64,000 nucleotides of DNA. It comes from Stutzerimonas stutzeri. GTDB taxonomy: Bacteria > Pseudomonadota > Gammaproteobacteria > Pseudomonadales > Pseudomonadaceae. Positions 1 to 9,353 of this stretch are shown in pieces. Numbering within the stretch: position 1 is the first letter of the stretch; the number at the start of each line of letters is the position of its first letter. Position numbers and translations under genes: made by a program. The stretch is taken from assembly GCF_002890915.1 (NCBI RefSeq), contig NZ_POUT01000016.1, forward strand, positions 1 through 64,000, read 5' to 3'. Under the pieces are notes generated by a model that was given only the letters and a program-made list of their open reading frames with translations, was not told where the DNA came from and made no database searches.

Positions 1-42
1 ATCAGCTATTTCGATCGTCTGGGCATGCCAAGACTCTCCTGA
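1..42 (+). CDS. 3' end of an upstream gene (partial, unknown product)
   Basis: The first 13 codons of frame 1 read ISYFDRLGMPRLS and stop with TGA at 40-42. The start lies outside the window. The position just before the PHA synthase would suit another gene of PHA metabolism, but 13 residues identify nothing. It may also be a chance open frame. Confidence 0.3.
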   Translation: MSYFDRLGMPRLS

Positions 43-151
43 CCTCAACATCTCGAACCGCCCGGTGCGGACCCGCATGCCGGGTGGTGTGGGAGGGGAA
101 CGGCGGTAGCCGTCCCCTATCCCGATTCAGCTTCAGGAACGCTTTCAGCTC

Positions 152-1861
152 ATGGACAACACCTGGTCTTCTCTCGATGCCTACTGGTCGGGTCAGACTC
201 CATTCGTCGCCAGCCTGGTCCTTCAGCAACTGCGCCTTTGGATGGCGCAGAATCCCTGGTTTGCCGGCTACGACCAGAGCCGCTGGTTCGAGGTGCCGGC
301 CGAGCAGATCGAACGCCTTCAGCTCGACTATCAGCAGGAATGGTTCGCGCTGGGTCAACAACTGCTGGCCCAGCAGCCTTTCAGTTTCAGCGATCGACGT
401 TTCGCCAGCGCCAACTGGAATGAGCCGATGTTCGGCTCGCTGGCTGCCTTCTACCTGCTCAACTCCAGCTACCTGCTCAAACTGTCGGCCCTGTTGCCCA
501 TCGACGAGAAAAAACCACGCAAACGACTGAACTACCTGATCGAACAGACCCTCGCAGCCAGCGCGCCGAGCAATTTCCTGCCGAGCAACCCCGACGCCCT
601 GCAACAACTGGCGGAAACCCGGGGCGCCAGCCTGTTCACCGGCGCCCTCCACCTGCTCGACGATCTGCGGGAAGGCAAGTTGCGCCAGTGCGACGCCGGC
701 GACTTCGAGGTGGGTGTCGATCTGGCCGTCACGCCTGGCGAGGTGGTATTCGAGAACGACATCTTCCAGTTGATCCAGTACCGCCCGCTGAGCGAGACCC
801 AGTTCCGGACGCCGCTTTTCATCGTCCCACCGGCGATCAACAAGTACTACATCCTCGACCTGCGCCCGGAGAACTCCGTGGTGCGCCACCTGCTGGAAGC
901 AGGCCACTCGGTGTTCCTGATGTCCTGGCGCAACTTCGGCCAGGAGCAATCGGGCCTGAGAATGGACGATCTGCTCCAGGATGGCGTCATCGCCGCGCTG
1001 CGGGTGGTCCGTGCGATCACCGGAGAACGGCGGCTCAATTGCATGGGTTTCTGCATCGGTGGGACCCTGCTGGTCAGCGCCCTGGCGGTACTCGCCGCCC
1101 GTGGCGACCGGGACGTCGCGAGTCTGAGTCTGCTGGCGACCTTTCTCGACTATCTGGATACCGGCCAGATCGACGTGTTCATCGACGAACAGATGGTCGC
1201 CTACCGCGAGCGCACCATCGGCGGCCAGGGTGGCCCCACCGGGCTGTTTCGTGGCGAGGACATGGGCAACACCTTTTCCCTGCTGCGCCCCAACGAGCTG
1301 TGGTGGAACTACCATGTCGACAAGTACCTCAAGGGTCAGAAGCCGTCCGCGCTGGACCTGCTGTTCTGGAACAACGACAGCACCAACCTGCCCGGCCCCA
1401 TGTACTGCTGGTACCTGCGCCACACCTACCTGCAGAACGACCTGAAATCCGGCGAGCTGGAGCTTTGCGGCGTCAAGCTGGATCTACGAAGCGTCGCGGC
1501 ACCCGCCTACATCCTCGGCACCCAGGACGACCACATCGTGCCCTGGCGCAGCGCCTACGCCAGCACCGCCCTTCTGAGCGGACCCTGTCGCTTCGTCCTC
1601 GGCGCCTCCGGCCACATCGCCGGAGTGATCAACCCACCGGCCAGGGGCAAACGCCATTACTGGAGCCACGAGCAGACACCGCAGGACGCGGATCAATGGT
1701 TCGCCCAGGCAGAACAGCACGCCGGCAGTTGGTGGAACGACTGGTTCGCCTGGCTGGCGGCTCGTGCTGGAGAGCGCCAGCCCGTGCCGGCGGCGCCCGG
1801 CAGTGCCGAATATCCTCCTCTGGAAGCGGCGCCGGGACGTTACGTTCGCGGCCAAGGGTAG
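152..1861 (+). CDS. phaC: Class I poly(3-hydroxyalkanoate) synthase PhaC
   Basis: This 569-residue enzyme polymerises short-chain 3-hydroxyacyl-CoA into PHA at the surface of storage granules. The lipase-like box MGFCIGG carries the nucleophile Cys301. Asp460 in LGTQDDHIVPW and His488 in GASGHIAGVINPP complete the triad. The N-terminal 150 residues are the usual PhaC_N region. Length and the stretch LLFWNNDSTNLPGPMY are typical of class I (PhbC) synthases, not the class II enzymes standard in pseudomonads. No phaA, phaB, phasin or phaZ is seen inside the window; such genes could lie upstream. A KAS III-like gene follows after 71 bases on the same strand. The ATG at 152 has only a weak upstream Shine-Dalgarno. 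Confidence 0.93.
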   Translation: MDNTWSSLDAYWSGQTPFVASLVLQQLRLWMAQNPWFAGYDQSRWFEVPAEQIERLQLDYQQEWFALGQQLLAQQPFSFSDRRFASANWNEPMFGSLAAFYLLNSSYLLKLSALLPIDEKKPRKRLNYLIEQTLAASAPSNFLPSNPDALQQLAETRGASLFTGALHLLDDLREGKLRQCDAGDFEVGVDLAVTPGEVVFENDIFQLIQYRPLSETQFRTPLFIVPPAINKYYILDLRPENSVVRHLLEAGHSVFLMSWRNFGQEQSGLRMDDLLQDGVIAALRVVRAITGERRLNCMGFCIGGTLLVSALAVLAARGDRDVASLSLLATFLDYLDTGQIDVFIDEQMVAYRERTIGGQGGPTGLFRGEDMGNTFSLLRPNELWWNYHVDKYLKGQKPSALDLLFWNNDSTNLPGPMYCWYLRHTYLQNDLKSGELELCGVKLDLRSVAAPAYILGTQDDHIVPWRSAYASTALLSGPCRFVLGASGHIAGVINPPARGKRHYWSHEQTPQDADQWFAQAEQHAGSWWNDWFAWLAARAGERQPVPAAPGSAEYPPLEAAPGRYVRGQG

Positions 1862-1932
1862 CGCCCTCGACACGCTTGTGACCCGGCGCCAGCCGCCTGT
1901 ATGCACTCAGACCAACCGGTGGAAACACTCGC

Positions 1933-2895
1933 ATGATCGGAATCAAAGGTATCGCCAGCTATATCCCCGCAGGACGGATCGACAACCTCGTCCAGGCTGC
2001 ATTCTTCGACCGGGACGAAGCCTTCGTCATGGCCAAGATCGGCACGGGCACGCTTGCTCTGAAGGACGCAGCCGAGGAGACATCGGACCTCTGCGCCGCC
2101 GCCGTGCGCAACCTGTTGGCGAAGAATCCCGCTTTGCGGCCAGATGCCATCGAAGCGCTGGTGGTGGTCACGCAGAACGGGGATGCTGAGGGATTGCCCC
2201 ATACCTCGGCCATCGCCCAGCACAAGCTCGGTCTGCCCAGGCATACCGCCTGCCTCGATGTATCCCTGGGATGCTCGGGTTTCGTCTATGGCCTCTACGT
2301 GCTCAAGGGTCTCATGGAGGCGGCGAACCTGAAGAACGGTGTACTGGTCACCGCCGACCCCTACTCGAAAATCGTCGATCGCAGCGACCGTCCCACTGCC
2401 CTGCTGTTCGGCGATGCGGCCACGGCGACCTGGATCGGCGAGGACCCGATCTGGAAGCTGGGTCCGGTTCGGTTCGGCACCGATGGCGGCGGCGCCGAAC
2501 ACCTGGTGCGCAAGAAAGGCCTGTTTCGCATGAACGGCCGTGCGGTGCTCGATTTCGCCGGCACACGCGTCGTTCCGCAGATCGAAGAAGTGCTGCAACT
2601 GGCAGGCCTGACGCTGGATACGGTGGACGCCATTCTCCTGCACCAGGGCAGCGCAACCATTATCGACCTGCTCGTCCGCAACCTGGGCGAGAACGGCGGC
2701 AAGGCCATCAAGGATCTGTGCGGGGTGGGCAATACGGTTTCGTCCACCATCCCTCTTCTGCTGGAACGCTACGCCGACGCTCCGAACTGGAGAAACCTGG
2801 TCATCAGCGGCTTCGGCGTGGGCCTGTCCTGGGGATCCGCGGTGCTGGTGCGCAACACATGCCCTGCGGCATCGAATGAAGAGGGGAGAAAGTGA
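1933..2895 (+). CDS. 3-oxoacyl-ACP synthase III (FabH/KAS III)-like condensing enzyme
   Basis: A 320-residue thiolase-fold protein with the complete KAS III triad: Cys114 in SLGCSGFVYG, His237 in LLHQGSATI and Asn267 in GVGNTVSS. Such enzymes condense an acyl-CoA with malonyl-ACP or act as acyltransferases in specialised pathways. It is unlikely to be the housekeeping FabH: it sits outside a fab cluster and its stop overlaps the start of an exporter adaptor gene, so it is probably translated together with that exporter. That coupling suggests it makes or modifies a lipid-like product that is then exported. Supplying PHA precursors to the upstream synthase is an alternative. Family assignment is firm; substrate is unknown. 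Confidence 0.87.
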   Translation: MIGIKGIASYIPAGRIDNLVQAAFFDRDEAFVMAKIGTGTLALKDAAEETSDLCAAAVRNLLAKNPALRPDAIEALVVVTQNGDAEGLPHTSAIAQHKLGLPRHTACLDVSLGCSGFVYGLYVLKGLMEAANLKNGVLVTADPYSKIVDRSDRPTALLFGDAATATWIGEDPIWKLGPVRFGTDGGGAEHLVRKKGLFRMNGRAVLDFAGTRVVPQIEEVLQLAGLTLDTVDAILLHQGSATIIDLLVRNLGENGGKAIKDLCGVGNTVSSTIPLLLERYADAPNWRNLVISGFGVGLSWGSAVLVRNTCPAASNEEGRK

Positions 2896-3977
2896 CGAGC
2901 ATGGACGTGAAAACGAAAAAGAAACTGGCCAGGATTTTCATCGCGGCCGTGATTCTGGCCGGCGCGGCCGTTGTGGCCTGGCTGGAGTTACGCCCGAACG
3001 GGCTGGGTGACGGTTTTGCCAGTGGCAATGGGCGCATCGAGGCGACCGAGGTGGACGTCGCCGCCAAGCTGGCCGGCCGTCTCGCCGAGGTGCTGGTGGA
3101 CGAGGGAGACTTCGTCGAGGTCGGCCAGGTGCTGGCGCGCATGGACACTCAGGTGCTGGAAGCGCAAGTGAGCCAGGCCCGGGCACAGATGCGCCAGGCG
3201 GAAAACGCCATCCGCACCGCCAATGCCCAGGTCGCCCTGCGCATGAGCGAGAAAACCACCGCCGAGGCGGTGGTCAGCCAGCGCCAGGCCGAGCTGACCG
3301 CCGCGCGCAAGCGCCACGACCGCACGGCGGTACTGGTCAAGCGCAACGCCCTGCCGCAGCAACAGTTGGACGACGACCTCGCTGGCCTGCAGAGTGCCCA
3401 GGCCTCCCTGGCGGCCGCCCGCGCCCAGGTCCTCTCGGCCCAGGCCGGTATCGAGGCGGCCGAATCGCAGGTCATCGAGGCGCACTCGGCGCTGGAGGCG
3501 GCCCAGGCCAGCGTCGAGCGGCTGCAGGCGGACATCGACGACAGCCTGCTCAAGGCCCCGCGCACCGGCCGCGTGCAGTACCGCATCAGCCAGCCCGGCG
3601 AAGTGCTCGGCGCTGGCGGCAAGGTACTCAACCTGGTCGATCTGAACGACGTCTACATGACCCTGTTCCTGCCCACCGAACAGGCCGGCCGGGTGGCCCT
3701 GGGCACCGAGACGCGCCTGGTACTCGACGCCATCCCGGGCTACGTCATTCCCGCCCGGGTCTCCTACGTCGCCAGCGTCGCTCAATTCACGCCGAAGACC
3801 GTGGAAACCGCCAGCGAACGCGAGAAACTGATGTTCCGGATCAAGGCGCGCATCGATCCCGAGCTACTGCGTAGCCATCTGGAGCAGGTCAAGACCGGCG
3901 TGCCGGGCATGGCCTACCTGAAGCTGGATGCCACGGCCGAATGGCCTGAACACCTGCATAACCGGATTTCCCGATGA
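2892..3977 (+). CDS. HlyD-family membrane fusion protein (YhiI-like)
   Basis: Periplasmic adaptor of a tripartite exporter. An N-terminal membrane anchor lies near residues 12-32 (IFIAAVILAGAAVVAWLEL). It is followed by a biotinyl-lipoyl half (GRIEATEVDVAAKLAGR), a long alanine/glutamine-rich coiled-coil hairpin at about residues 90-215, and a beta-barrel part. The order adaptor, RbbA, YhhJ matches the E. coli yhiI-rbbA-yhhJ operon. A GTG start at 2892 overlaps the previous stop; an ATG at 2901 is an equally possible start because the purine-rich stretch 2879-2889 could serve either. The stop overlaps the next start in an ATGA arrangement, so translation is coupled. Confidence 0.9.
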   Translation: MTSMDVKTKKKLARIFIAAVILAGAAVVAWLELRPNGLGDGFASGNGRIEATEVDVAAKLAGRLAEVLVDEGDFVEVGQVLARMDTQVLEAQVSQARAQMRQAENAIRTANAQVALRMSEKTTAEAVVSQRQAELTAARKRHDRTAVLVKRNALPQQQLDDDLAGLQSAQASLAAARAQVLSAQAGIEAAESQVIEAHSALEAAQASVERLQADIDDSLLKAPRTGRVQYRISQPGEVLGAGGKVLNLVDLNDVYMTLFLPTEQAGRVALGTETRLVLDAIPGYVIPARVSYVASVAQFTPKTVETASEREKLMFRIKARIDPELLRSHLEQVKTGVPGMAYLKLDATAEWPEHLHNRISR

Positions 3978-6694
3978 CGCTCGTAGCCCGCCTCGCCGGC
4001 GTGAACCTGCGCTACAAGGAAACCCGGGCTCTGGAGGGTGTCGACCTGGAGATTCCCGCCGGGCGCATGATCGGCCTGATCGGCCCGGACGGTGTCGGCA
4101 AGTCGAGCCTGCTGGCGCTGGTGTCCGGCGCCCGGCGCATCCAGGAAGGCACGGTCGAGGCGCTCGGCGGCGACATGGCCTCGCGCCAGCACCGCCGCGC
4201 GGTCTGCCCGCGCATCGCCTACATGCCCCAGGGCCTGGGCAAGAACCTCTACCCGACGCTGACGGTGTTCGAAAACCTCGACTTCTTCGGCCGCCTGTTC
4301 GGCCAGGACGCCGAGGAGCGCAAGGCACGGATCGCCGAGCTGACCCACAGCACCGGCCTGGCGCCGTTCACCGAGCGTCCTGCGGGCAAGCTGTCCGGCG
4401 GCATGAAACAGAAGCTCGGGCTGTGCTGCGCGCTGATCCACGATCCCGACCTGCTGATCCTCGACGAGCCCACCACCGGGGTCGACCCGCTGGCGCGCAA
4501 TCAGTTCTGGGACCTGATCGATCGCATTCGCCAGCGCCGCCCCGGCATGAGCGTGATCGTCGCCACCGCCTACATGGACGAAGCCCAGCGCTTCGACTGG
4601 CTGGTGGCCATGGACGACGGACAGGTGCTGGATACCGGCACACCGGCCGAACTGCTCGAACGCACCGCCAGCGACAACCTCGAAGCGGCCTTCATCGCGC
4701 TGCTCCCGGAGGAAAAGCGCCGCGGCCACCACGCCCTGGTGATTCCGCCGCGTCCGGCCAGCGAAGGCGAAGCGGCCATCGCCATCGAGGCCCACGGTCT
4801 GACCTGCCGCTTCGGCGACTTCGTCGCCGTCGACCACGTGGACTTCCGCATCGAGCGCGGGGAGATCTTCGGCTTCCTCGGCTCCAACGGCTGCGGCAAG
4901 TCCACCACCATGAAGATGCTCACCGGGCTGCTGCCGGCCACCGAGGGTACCTGTGCGCTATTCGGCCAGCCGGTCGACACCCGCGACATCGATACCCGCC
5001 GGCGGGTCGGCTACATGTCCCAGGCCTTCTCGCTGTACAGCGAACTGAGCGTGCGCCAGAACCTCGACCTGCATGCCCGGCTGTTTCACATCCCGCTCGA
5101 ACGGCGCGACGCGCGAATCGAGGAAATGCTCGATGAGTTCGACCTGCACGGCGTCGCCGAACAGTTGCCCGGCGATCTGCCTCTGGGCGTACGCCAGCGC
5201 CTGTCGCTGGCGGTGGCGGTGATCCATTCCCCGGAGATCCTGATCCTCGACGAACCCACCTCGGGGGTCGACCCAATAGCCCGCGACGGCTTCTGGAAAC
5301 TGCTGATCAAGTTGTCGCGCGAGGATGGCGTGACCATCTTCATTTCCACCCACTTCATGAACGAGGCGCTACGCTGCGACCGCATGTCGATGATGCACGC
5401 CGGCCGCGTGCTGGACAGCGACACGCCACGGGGGCTGATGGCCAAGCGCGGCCTGGACAGTCTGGAAGAAACCTTCATCGCCTACCTGAAGGACGTCGTG
5501 GAAGACGACGCCGGGACCGGGGAGGCGCCTGCCATCAGCGAGTTCGGCCACGGCGCGGACCTGAAATCGCGCTTCAGCCTGCGCCGTCTGTACAGCTATG
5601 CCCAGCGCGAGTCGATGGAAATCCGTCGCGACCCGATCCGCGCCACCCTGGCCCTGCTCGGCACCGTGCTGCTGATGTTCATCATGGGGTACGGCATCAG
5701 CCTGGACGTCGAGGACCTGACCTATGCGGTGCTCGACCGCGACCAGACCACCACCAGCCAGGCCTACGCGCTGAATATCGCCGGCTCGCGCTATTTCGTC
5801 GAGAAGCCTCCGTTGCATAGCTACGAGGAGCTCGACCGACGTATGCGCAGTGGCGACATCAGCCTGGCGGTGGAAATCCCCCCGAACTTCGGCCGCGACC
5901 TCAAGCGCGGCGCCAGCCCGCAGGTCGGCTTCTGGATCGACGGTGCCATGCCGACTCGTTCCGACACCATCAACGGCTACGTCAAGGGCATCCACCAGGG
6001 CTACCTGGAAGACCTGCTGCGCCTTACCGGCCAGCAGGTCTCCGGCGAGCGGGCCGAGGTTGCCCTGCGCTACCGCTACAACCCCGACGTGCAGAGCCTG
6101 CCGGCCATGGTGCCGGCCACGATCCCCCTGCTGCTGATGCTGATCCCCGCCATGCTCACAGCACTAGGCGTGGTGCGCGAGAAGGAGCTGGGCTCGATCA
6201 CCAACTTCTACGTCACTCCGGTCACCCGCCTGGAATTCCTGCTCGGCAAGCAGTTGCCCTACGTGGCCCTGGGCATGATCAACTTCTTCCTGCTGGTGGC
6301 GCTGGCGGTCTTCGTGTTCGATGTTCCGGTCAAGGGCAGCCTGCCGACCCTGACCCTCGGCGCCCTGCTCTACGTATTCTGCGCCACCGGCCTGGGCCTG
6401 CTGATGTCGTCGATACTCAACAGCCAGATCGCCGCGATCTTCGGCACAGCCATCGCCACGCTGCTGCCCGCCGCGCAGTTCTCCGGGCTGATCCACCCGG
6501 TCTCGGCCATGGAGGGCGCGGGCGCCTTCATTGGCCAGGTCTACCCGACCAGCCATTTCCTGATCATCAGCCGCGGCGTGTTCTCGAAAAACCTGGGGCT
6601 GGACGAGCTCTACCCATATTTCATCCCCCTGCTGCTGACCATCCCCGTGCTCCTGGCGCTCTGCGTCGCGGGCCTGAAGAAGCAGGAGAAATGA
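3974..6694 (+). CDS. rbbA: RbbA-type ABC transporter: two ATPase domains fused to a permease
   Basis: A 906-residue fusion with the domain order of E. coli RbbA. ATPase domain 1 has Walker A GPDGVGKS at 37-44, signature LSGGMKQ and Walker B LLILDEP. ATPase domain 2 has Walker A GSNGCGKST at 303-311, a degenerate signature LPLGVRQ and Walker B ILILDEP. The ABC-2 permease part starts at a membrane segment near 556-578, then a large periplasmic domain, then about five more segments from residue 709 to the end. RbbA was described as a ribosome-associated ATPase, but the context of HlyD, second permease and TolC shows an exporter here. The ATG overlaps the preceding stop; the next gene begins one base after its own stop. 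Confidence 0.92.
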   Translation: MTLVARLAGVNLRYKETRALEGVDLEIPAGRMIGLIGPDGVGKSSLLALVSGARRIQEGTVEALGGDMASRQHRRAVCPRIAYMPQGLGKNLYPTLTVFENLDFFGRLFGQDAEERKARIAELTHSTGLAPFTERPAGKLSGGMKQKLGLCCALIHDPDLLILDEPTTGVDPLARNQFWDLIDRIRQRRPGMSVIVATAYMDEAQRFDWLVAMDDGQVLDTGTPAELLERTASDNLEAAFIALLPEEKRRGHHALVIPPRPASEGEAAIAIEAHGLTCRFGDFVAVDHVDFRIERGEIFGFLGSNGCGKSTTMKMLTGLLPATEGTCALFGQPVDTRDIDTRRRVGYMSQAFSLYSELSVRQNLDLHARLFHIPLERRDARIEEMLDEFDLHGVAEQLPGDLPLGVRQRLSLAVAVIHSPEILILDEPTSGVDPIARDGFWKLLIKLSREDGVTIFISTHFMNEALRCDRMSMMHAGRVLDSDTPRGLMAKRGLDSLEETFIAYLKDVVEDDAGTGEAPAISEFGHGADLKSRFSLRRLYSYAQRESMEIRRDPIRATLALLGTVLLMFIMGYGISLDVEDLTYAVLDRDQTTTSQAYALNIAGSRYFVEKPPLHSYEELDRRMRSGDISLAVEIPPNFGRDLKRGASPQVGFWIDGAMPTRSDTINGYVKGIHQGYLEDLLRLTGQQVSGERAEVALRYRYNPDVQSLPAMVPATIPLLLMLIPAMLTALGVVREKELGSITNFYVTPVTRLEFLLGKQLPYVALGMINFFLLVALAVFVFDVPVKGSLPTLTLGALLYVFCATGLGLLMSSILNSQIAAIFGTAIATLLPAAQFSGLIHPVSAMEGAGAFIGQVYPTSHFLIISRGVFSKNLGLDELYPYFIPLLLTIPVLLALCVAGLKKQEK

Positions 6695-6695
6695 C

Positions 6696-7811
6696 ATGCG
6701 CGGCCTGAGCAACATTCTGCAACTGGGCATCAAGGAACTGCGCAGCCTGTACCGCGATCCGGCGCTGCTGCTGTTGATCGTCTACGCCTTCACCCTCGGC
6801 ATCTACTCCAGCGCCACCGGCGTGCCGGAAGCGCCGCACCGTGCCACCATCGGCGTCATCGACGAAGACCGCTCGCAAGCCTCCAACCGCATCGTTTCGG
6901 CCTTCCAGATGCCCTACTTCCTGCCTCCCAGGCACATCGACCTGGACGAGATGGATCGGGGTATGGACGCCGGGCTCTACACCTTCACCCTGAACATCCC
7001 GCCGGACTTCCAGCAGGAACTGCTGGCCGGCCGCACGCCGGTGATCCAGCTCAACGTCGACGCCACTGCGATCACCCAGGCGTTCACCGGCGCCGGACAC
7101 ATCCAGCAGATCATCGCCGACGAAGTCAGCGAATTCGTCGCGCGCTACCGAGGCGGGCAGGCGCAACCGGTCGAGGCCGTGGTGCACATGAAATACAACC
7201 CCAACCTGGTGCGCTCCTGGTTCGGCGCGGTGAACGAGGTGATCAACCAGATCACCATGCTCTCGATCATCCTCACCGGTGCGGCGCTCATTCGCGAGCG
7301 CGAGCACGGCACCATCGAGCACCTGCTGGTGATGCCCATCACGCCGTTCGAGATCATGGCGGCCAAGGTCTGGTCGATGGGGCTGGTGGTTCTCGCCGCC
7401 TCGGCCATCGCCCTGCGCTTCGTCGTCGAAGGCTGGCTGGAGGTCCCCATCCACGGCTCCATCGGCCTGTTCCTGCTGGGCGCGGCGCTGCACCTGTTCG
7501 CCACCACCTCGATGGGCATCTTCTTCGGCACCGTGGCCCGTTCGATGCCGCAACTGGGCCTGCTGAGCATCCTGGTGCTGATGCCGCTGCAGATTCTCTC
7601 CGGCGGCATGACGCCTCGCGAGAGCATGCCCGAGGCGGTGCAGCACATCATGCTGGTCGCCCCCACCACGCATTTCGTCGAGCTGGCCCAGGCCATCCTG
7701 TTCCGCAGTGCCGGCATCACGGTGGTCTGGCCGCAGTTACTGGCGCTGGCGGCAATCGGTACGGCTTTCTTCCTTGGCGCGTTGTCCCGGCTGCGCAAGT
7801 CGCTTCGCTAG
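6696..7811 (+). CDS. ABC-2 type transporter permease (YhhJ-like)
   Basis: A 371-residue permease with the ABC-2 layout: one N-terminal membrane helix (LLLLIVYAFTLGIYSSAT, about 20-40), a periplasmic domain of roughly 130 residues, then five helices from about 180 onward ending at FFLGALSRLRKS. It lacks an ATPase domain and would pair with the permease half of the RbbA-like protein as a heterodimer. AGGAGA at 6684-6689 serves its ATG. Its TAG overlaps an in-frame GTG of the channel gene, but the better start of that gene is 48 bases downstream. Confidence 0.9.
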   Translation: MRGLSNILQLGIKELRSLYRDPALLLLIVYAFTLGIYSSATGVPEAPHRATIGVIDEDRSQASNRIVSAFQMPYFLPPRHIDLDEMDRGMDAGLYTFTLNIPPDFQQELLAGRTPVIQLNVDATAITQAFTGAGHIQQIIADEVSEFVARYRGGQAQPVEAVVHMKYNPNLVRSWFGAVNEVINQITMLSIILTGAALIREREHGTIEHLLVMPITPFEIMAAKVWSMGLVVLAASAIALRFVVEGWLEVPIHGSIGLFLLGAALHLFATTSMGIFFGTVARSMPQLGLLSILVLMPLQILSGGMTPRESMPEAVQHIMLVAPTTHFVELAQAILFRSAGITVVWPQLLALAAIGTAFFLGALSRLRKSLR

Positions 7812-7858
7812 TGCAGAAACAACGGAGTGATCATCTTCAACCCTTGAAAGGACTTGAC

Positions 7859-9328
7859 GTGCAATCGCAAAACACCCGATCCCGATTTCTTTTACCGGGC
7901 CTGACCCTGGCCGCCATCTCCGCCGGAGCGGCCTGGGCGGACAGCCCCGCTCCGCTCGCCAGCAAGACCGACCTGGTCAGCGTCTATCAGCAAGCCGTCA
8001 ACAACAACGCCGACCTGGCCGCGGCCCGCGCGCAATTCCGTGCCCGCCAGGAAGTCGTGCCCCAGGCGCGGGCCGGCCTGTTGCCCAACCTCAGCGCCGG
8101 CGCCGAACTGAGCGATACCGAGACCGACGTGGACACCAGCATCGGCTCGACCTCGCTGTCGCGCAGCGGCACCGCCTACCAGGCCACCCTGAGCCAGCCG
8201 ATCTTCCGCGCCGACCGCTGGTTCCAGCTCAAGGCCGCCGAAGCCGTTGGCGAGCAGGCCGCGCTGGAATATTCGATCGCCGAGCAGGACCTGATCCTGC
8301 AAAGCGCCCAGGCCTACTTCGCGGTGCTGCGCGCGCAGGACAACCTGGCTGCGGTGAAGGCCGAAGAAGCTGCGTTCAAGCGTCAGCTGGACCAGGCCAA
8401 CGAACGCTTCGAAGTCGGCCTGTCCGATCGCACCGACGTGCTCGAAGCCCAGGCCGGCTTCGATACCGCACGCGCCAACCGCTCCATCGCCCAGCGCCAG
8501 GTGGATGATGCCTTCCAGGCGCTGTTCACCCTGACCAACCGTGAATACATCGCCCTGGAAGGCATCCGCCACACCCTGCCGGTACTGGCGCCGACGCCGA
8601 ACGATGCCAAGGCCTGGGTCGATACCGCCACGCAGCAGAACCTCAACCTGCTGGCGGTGAATCATGCGGTGACCGCGGCCGAGCAGACCCTGCGCCAGCG
8701 CCGTGCCGGCCATGCGCCGACCCTCGATGCAGTGGCGTCCTACCGCAAGGGTGACAACGACGCGCTGGGCTTTACCAACACCGGCACGGATGAAGTCTTT
8801 ACGGGTTACCCACGCTATACCGGCGACGTCGAGCAGCGCAGCATCGGCCTGCAGCTGAACATTCCGCTCTACAGCGGCGGCCTGACCAGCTCGCAGAGCC
8901 GCGAGGCCTATCACCAGCTCAGCCAGAGCGAACAGCAACGCGAAAGCCTGCGCCGGCAGGTGGTCGAGGCCACCCGCAATCTGCATCGGGCGGTGAATAC
9001 CGATATCGAACAGGTACAGGCGCGCCGGCAGTCGATCATTTCCAACCAGAGCGCCCTGGAAGCCACGGAGATCGGCTACCAGGTCGGCACCCGCAACATC
9101 GTCGACGTGCTCGACACCCAGCGCCGCCTGTACGCGGCCGTACGCGACTACAACGACGCGCGCTACGACTACATCCTCGACAACCTGCGCCTGAAACAGG
9201 CCGCCGGCACGCTCAACCCGGGCGACTTGCAGGAGCTGGCCACCTACCTGAAGCCCGACTACGACCCGGATCGAGACTTCCTGCCTCCGGATATCCAGTT
9301 GCAGCGAAACGCTACCCCCTCCCTGTAA
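7859..9328 (+). CDS. TolC-family outer membrane efflux channel
   Basis: Outer-membrane trimeric channel for the exporter encoded just upstream. From the GTG at 7859 the protein is 489 residues and begins with a signal peptide (RSRFLLPGLTLAAISAGAAWA). Two TolC repeats follow, with characteristic stretches VYQQAVNNNADL, QPIFRADRW and, in the second half, LQLNIPLYSGGL and GYQVGTRNIVDVLDTQR. The start at 7859 is chosen because AAAGGA at 7847-7852 lies six bases before it and because the signal peptide is then properly N-terminal. An in-frame GTG at 7811 would add 16 residues without a ribosome site. Confidence 0.92.
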   Translation: MQSQNTRSRFLLPGLTLAAISAGAAWADSPAPLASKTDLVSVYQQAVNNNADLAAARAQFRARQEVVPQARAGLLPNLSAGAELSDTETDVDTSIGSTSLSRSGTAYQATLSQPIFRADRWFQLKAAEAVGEQAALEYSIAEQDLILQSAQAYFAVLRAQDNLAAVKAEEAAFKRQLDQANERFEVGLSDRTDVLEAQAGFDTARANRSIAQRQVDDAFQALFTLTNREYIALEGIRHTLPVLAPTPNDAKAWVDTATQQNLNLLAVNHAVTAAEQTLRQRRAGHAPTLDAVASYRKGDNDALGFTNTGTDEVFTGYPRYTGDVEQRSIGLQLNIPLYSGGLTSSQSREAYHQLSQSEQQRESLRRQVVEATRNLHRAVNTDIEQVQARRQSIISNQSALEATEIGYQVGTRNIVDVLDTQRRLYAAVRDYNDARYDYILDNLRLKQAAGTLNPGDLQELATYLKPDYDPDRDFLPPDIQLQRNATPSL

Positions 9329-9353
9329 AGCCTGCACTCAATGGAGCACAGAC

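Noticed and set aside
2..1423. 473-codon open frame on the minus strand
   Set aside because: It lies wholly antisense to the PHA synthase gene, has no ribosome site and encodes a low-complexity sequence typical of high-GC shadow frames.
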